The notes under the pieces: model-generated
The model's database searches: none
What the model was told of the DNA's origin: nothing
The model's input: the letters and a program-made list of their open reading frames with translations, nothing else
Part shown: piece by piece, positions 62,868 to 64,000 of the stretch
Position numbering within the stretch: the stretch's first letter is position 1
Layout: every line of letters starts with the position of its first letter
From: Finegoldia magna
GTDB lineage: Bacteria > Bacillota > Clostridia > Tissierellales > Peptoniphilaceae
Length of the DNA stretch: 64,000 bases
Direction: 5' to 3'
NCBI RefSeq assembly: GCF_003182075.1
Contig: NZ_QGTH01000002.1
Span: 50,397-114,396, forward strand
Program-made: the position numbers and the translations under genes

Positions 62868-64000
62868 TGTGCCTTGCAATTTTGTCTAGCGACTTTTCTC
62901 AGCAATTCTCCATCCTTATCCTGCAATCCATGACTTTCGCGAAACCTTCAAGCAAACAATCGAAGCTCACTAATATCATCATATAAAATTTAATGCTTCT
63001 TATGAGCGACGCTTCGAACGATGAAATCTTCAGTTAAATTTTCTTAAAAGAAGATTTCTGAAGTGAGGCTGAGCGATTGAGAACATTAAATTTTCCCCTA
63101 GATATTTGTGCGAGATGTTTGCGTGTTTTTTGACCTACGTGTGTCTTGCAACTGTTGTCTTTCGAAAATTTTTTTATCATTTTCCATCCTCTCCCTGCAA
63201 TCATCAACACGGCGAAACCTTTAAGCAAACAATCGAAGCTAAGAATATCATACGGAGAAAATAATCATAAATTCAAGCGAAGGGAGCCGTTAAAAAATTG
63301 TGCTGTTTGAGTGCGTAGCACGAGTTCACAATTTTAGGTTCACAAGCTTAGAATTTATTTATTTTCGTAGTCTAGATATTCGTGCGAGATGTTTGCTTAC
63401 TTTCTGACCTGTCTGTGTCAAGCAACTGTTGTCTATCGAATTTATTTTTACCATTTTCTATCCTTTTCCCGCAATCTCAAAATCAGCGAAACCTTCGAGC
63501 AAACAATCGAAGCTAAGAATATCATACGGAGAAAATAAGCATAAATTCAAGCGAAGAGAACCGTTAAAAAATTGTGCTGTCTGAGTGCGTAGCACGAGTT
63601 CACAATTTTAGGTTCACAAGCTTAGAATTTATTTATTTTTGTAGTCTAGATATTCGTGCGAGATGTTTGCTTAATTTCTGACCTGTCTGTGTCAAGCAAC
63701 TGTTGTCTATAGAATTTATTTTTACCATTTTCTATCCTTTACCCGCAATCTCAAAATCAGCGAAACCTTCAAGCAAACGATCGAAGCTAAGAATATCATA
63801 CGGAGAAAATAATCATAAATTCAAGCGAAAAGAGCCGTTAAAAAATTGTGCTGTTTGAGTGCGTAGCACGAGTTCACAATTTTAGGTTCACAAGCTTAGA
63901 ATTTATTTATTTTCGTAGTCTAGATATTCGTGCGAGATGTTTGCTTACTTTCTGACCTGTCTGTGTCAAGCAACTGTTGTCTATCGAATTTATTTTTACT
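62868..64000. repeat. Tandem array of 274-bp structured repeats
   Basis: The segment starting GCGAAACCTT recurs at 62939, 63212, 63486 and 63760, a period of 273-274 bp. A diverged partial unit lies before and the array continues past the edge. Each unit holds a long imperfect palindrome bounded by GCAAACA / TGTTTGC and AATATC / GATATT. Units 2-4 are nearly identical. Unit 1 keeps the flanks and the pairing but has different arms. Open frames inside it are short and broken in most units, so coding is unlikely. Confidence 0.9.

Noticed and set aside
62613..63228. Two minus-strand open frames (88 and 64 codons) at the start of the repeat array
   Set aside because: They begin inside repeat units, are broken by stops in the near-identical later units, and lack ribosome-binding sites.
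62868..64000. CRISPR array
   Set aside because: The unit is 274 bp with nearly identical copies throughout. There are no short repeats with unique spacers and no cas genes.

Overview
The window is low-GC DNA with tightly packed genes, strong Shine-Dalgarno sites and Firmicutes-type operons. It carries an Rnf complex, a Clostridia-type tmRNA tag, LPXTG-like surface anchoring and no sugar-PTS genes. Gene content and order best fit an anaerobic Gram-positive coccus of the Peptoniphilaceae, most likely Finegoldia or a close relative. This placement is inferred from remembered family features, not from a search.

Layout. 1-11,135: a minus-strand block with obg, the L21-Prp-L27 operon and its leader, a short RNase E/G, a degenerate MinD-like protein, PBP2, mreDCB, radC and two membrane proteins. 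11,297-13,603: pcp with the DUF979/DUF969 membrane pair. 13,790-18,745: the Rnf operon (rnfCDGEAB) behind tRNA-Leu(GAG). 18,889-23,203: lytic transglycosylase, coaE, polA, rpiB. 23,310-25,442: tmRNA, a small lipoprotein-like gene and an iron alcohol dehydrogenase. 25,478-33,315: accessory DNA with a dead IS3-family element and a giant cell-wall subtilase lying between two direct hairpin repeats. 33,336-38,351: ADP-ribosylglycohydrolase, oleate hydratase, M3 oligoendopeptidase and a small secreted protein. 38,382-44,250: the CtsR stress operon ctsR-mcsA-mcsB-clpC-radA. 44,352-48,610: a second accessory stretch, with wreckage of a type I restriction-modification locus broken up by a two-gene redox/metallochaperone operon and an orphan PD-(D/E)XK nuclease. 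48,765-62,165: KdgT-like permease and M20 hydrolase, a methionine T-box operon (metNIQ plus a MetE-like enzyme), a transglutaminase-like lipoprotein, class I ribonucleotide reductase alpha, a degenerate ABC-ATPase with a membrane partner, and a DUF554 protein. 62,180-64,000: no ordinary genes, but a probable small transcript and a tandem array of 274-bp structured repeats that runs off the window.

Main discoveries. (1) The two-gene operon at 44,806-45,835 encodes a CopZ-like Fe-S/Zn metallochaperone whose real start lies upstream of an in-frame TGA. That TGA replaces the second Cys of the family's N-terminal Cys-Cys motif and is followed 21 nt later by a bacterial-SECIS-like hairpin, so this is probably an unannotated selenoprotein. 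(2) The 274-bp tandem units keep paired arms while the paired sequences differ between units, which suggests selection on structure. (3) The giant subtilase loses its LPKAG cell-wall anchor through a one-base slip in a run of seven A, a possible anchored/secreted switch. (4) Several housekeeping proteins are degenerate but retained in place: a MinD without a Walker A motif, an McsB without its catalytic Cys, and an ABC-ATPase without Walker or signature motifs.
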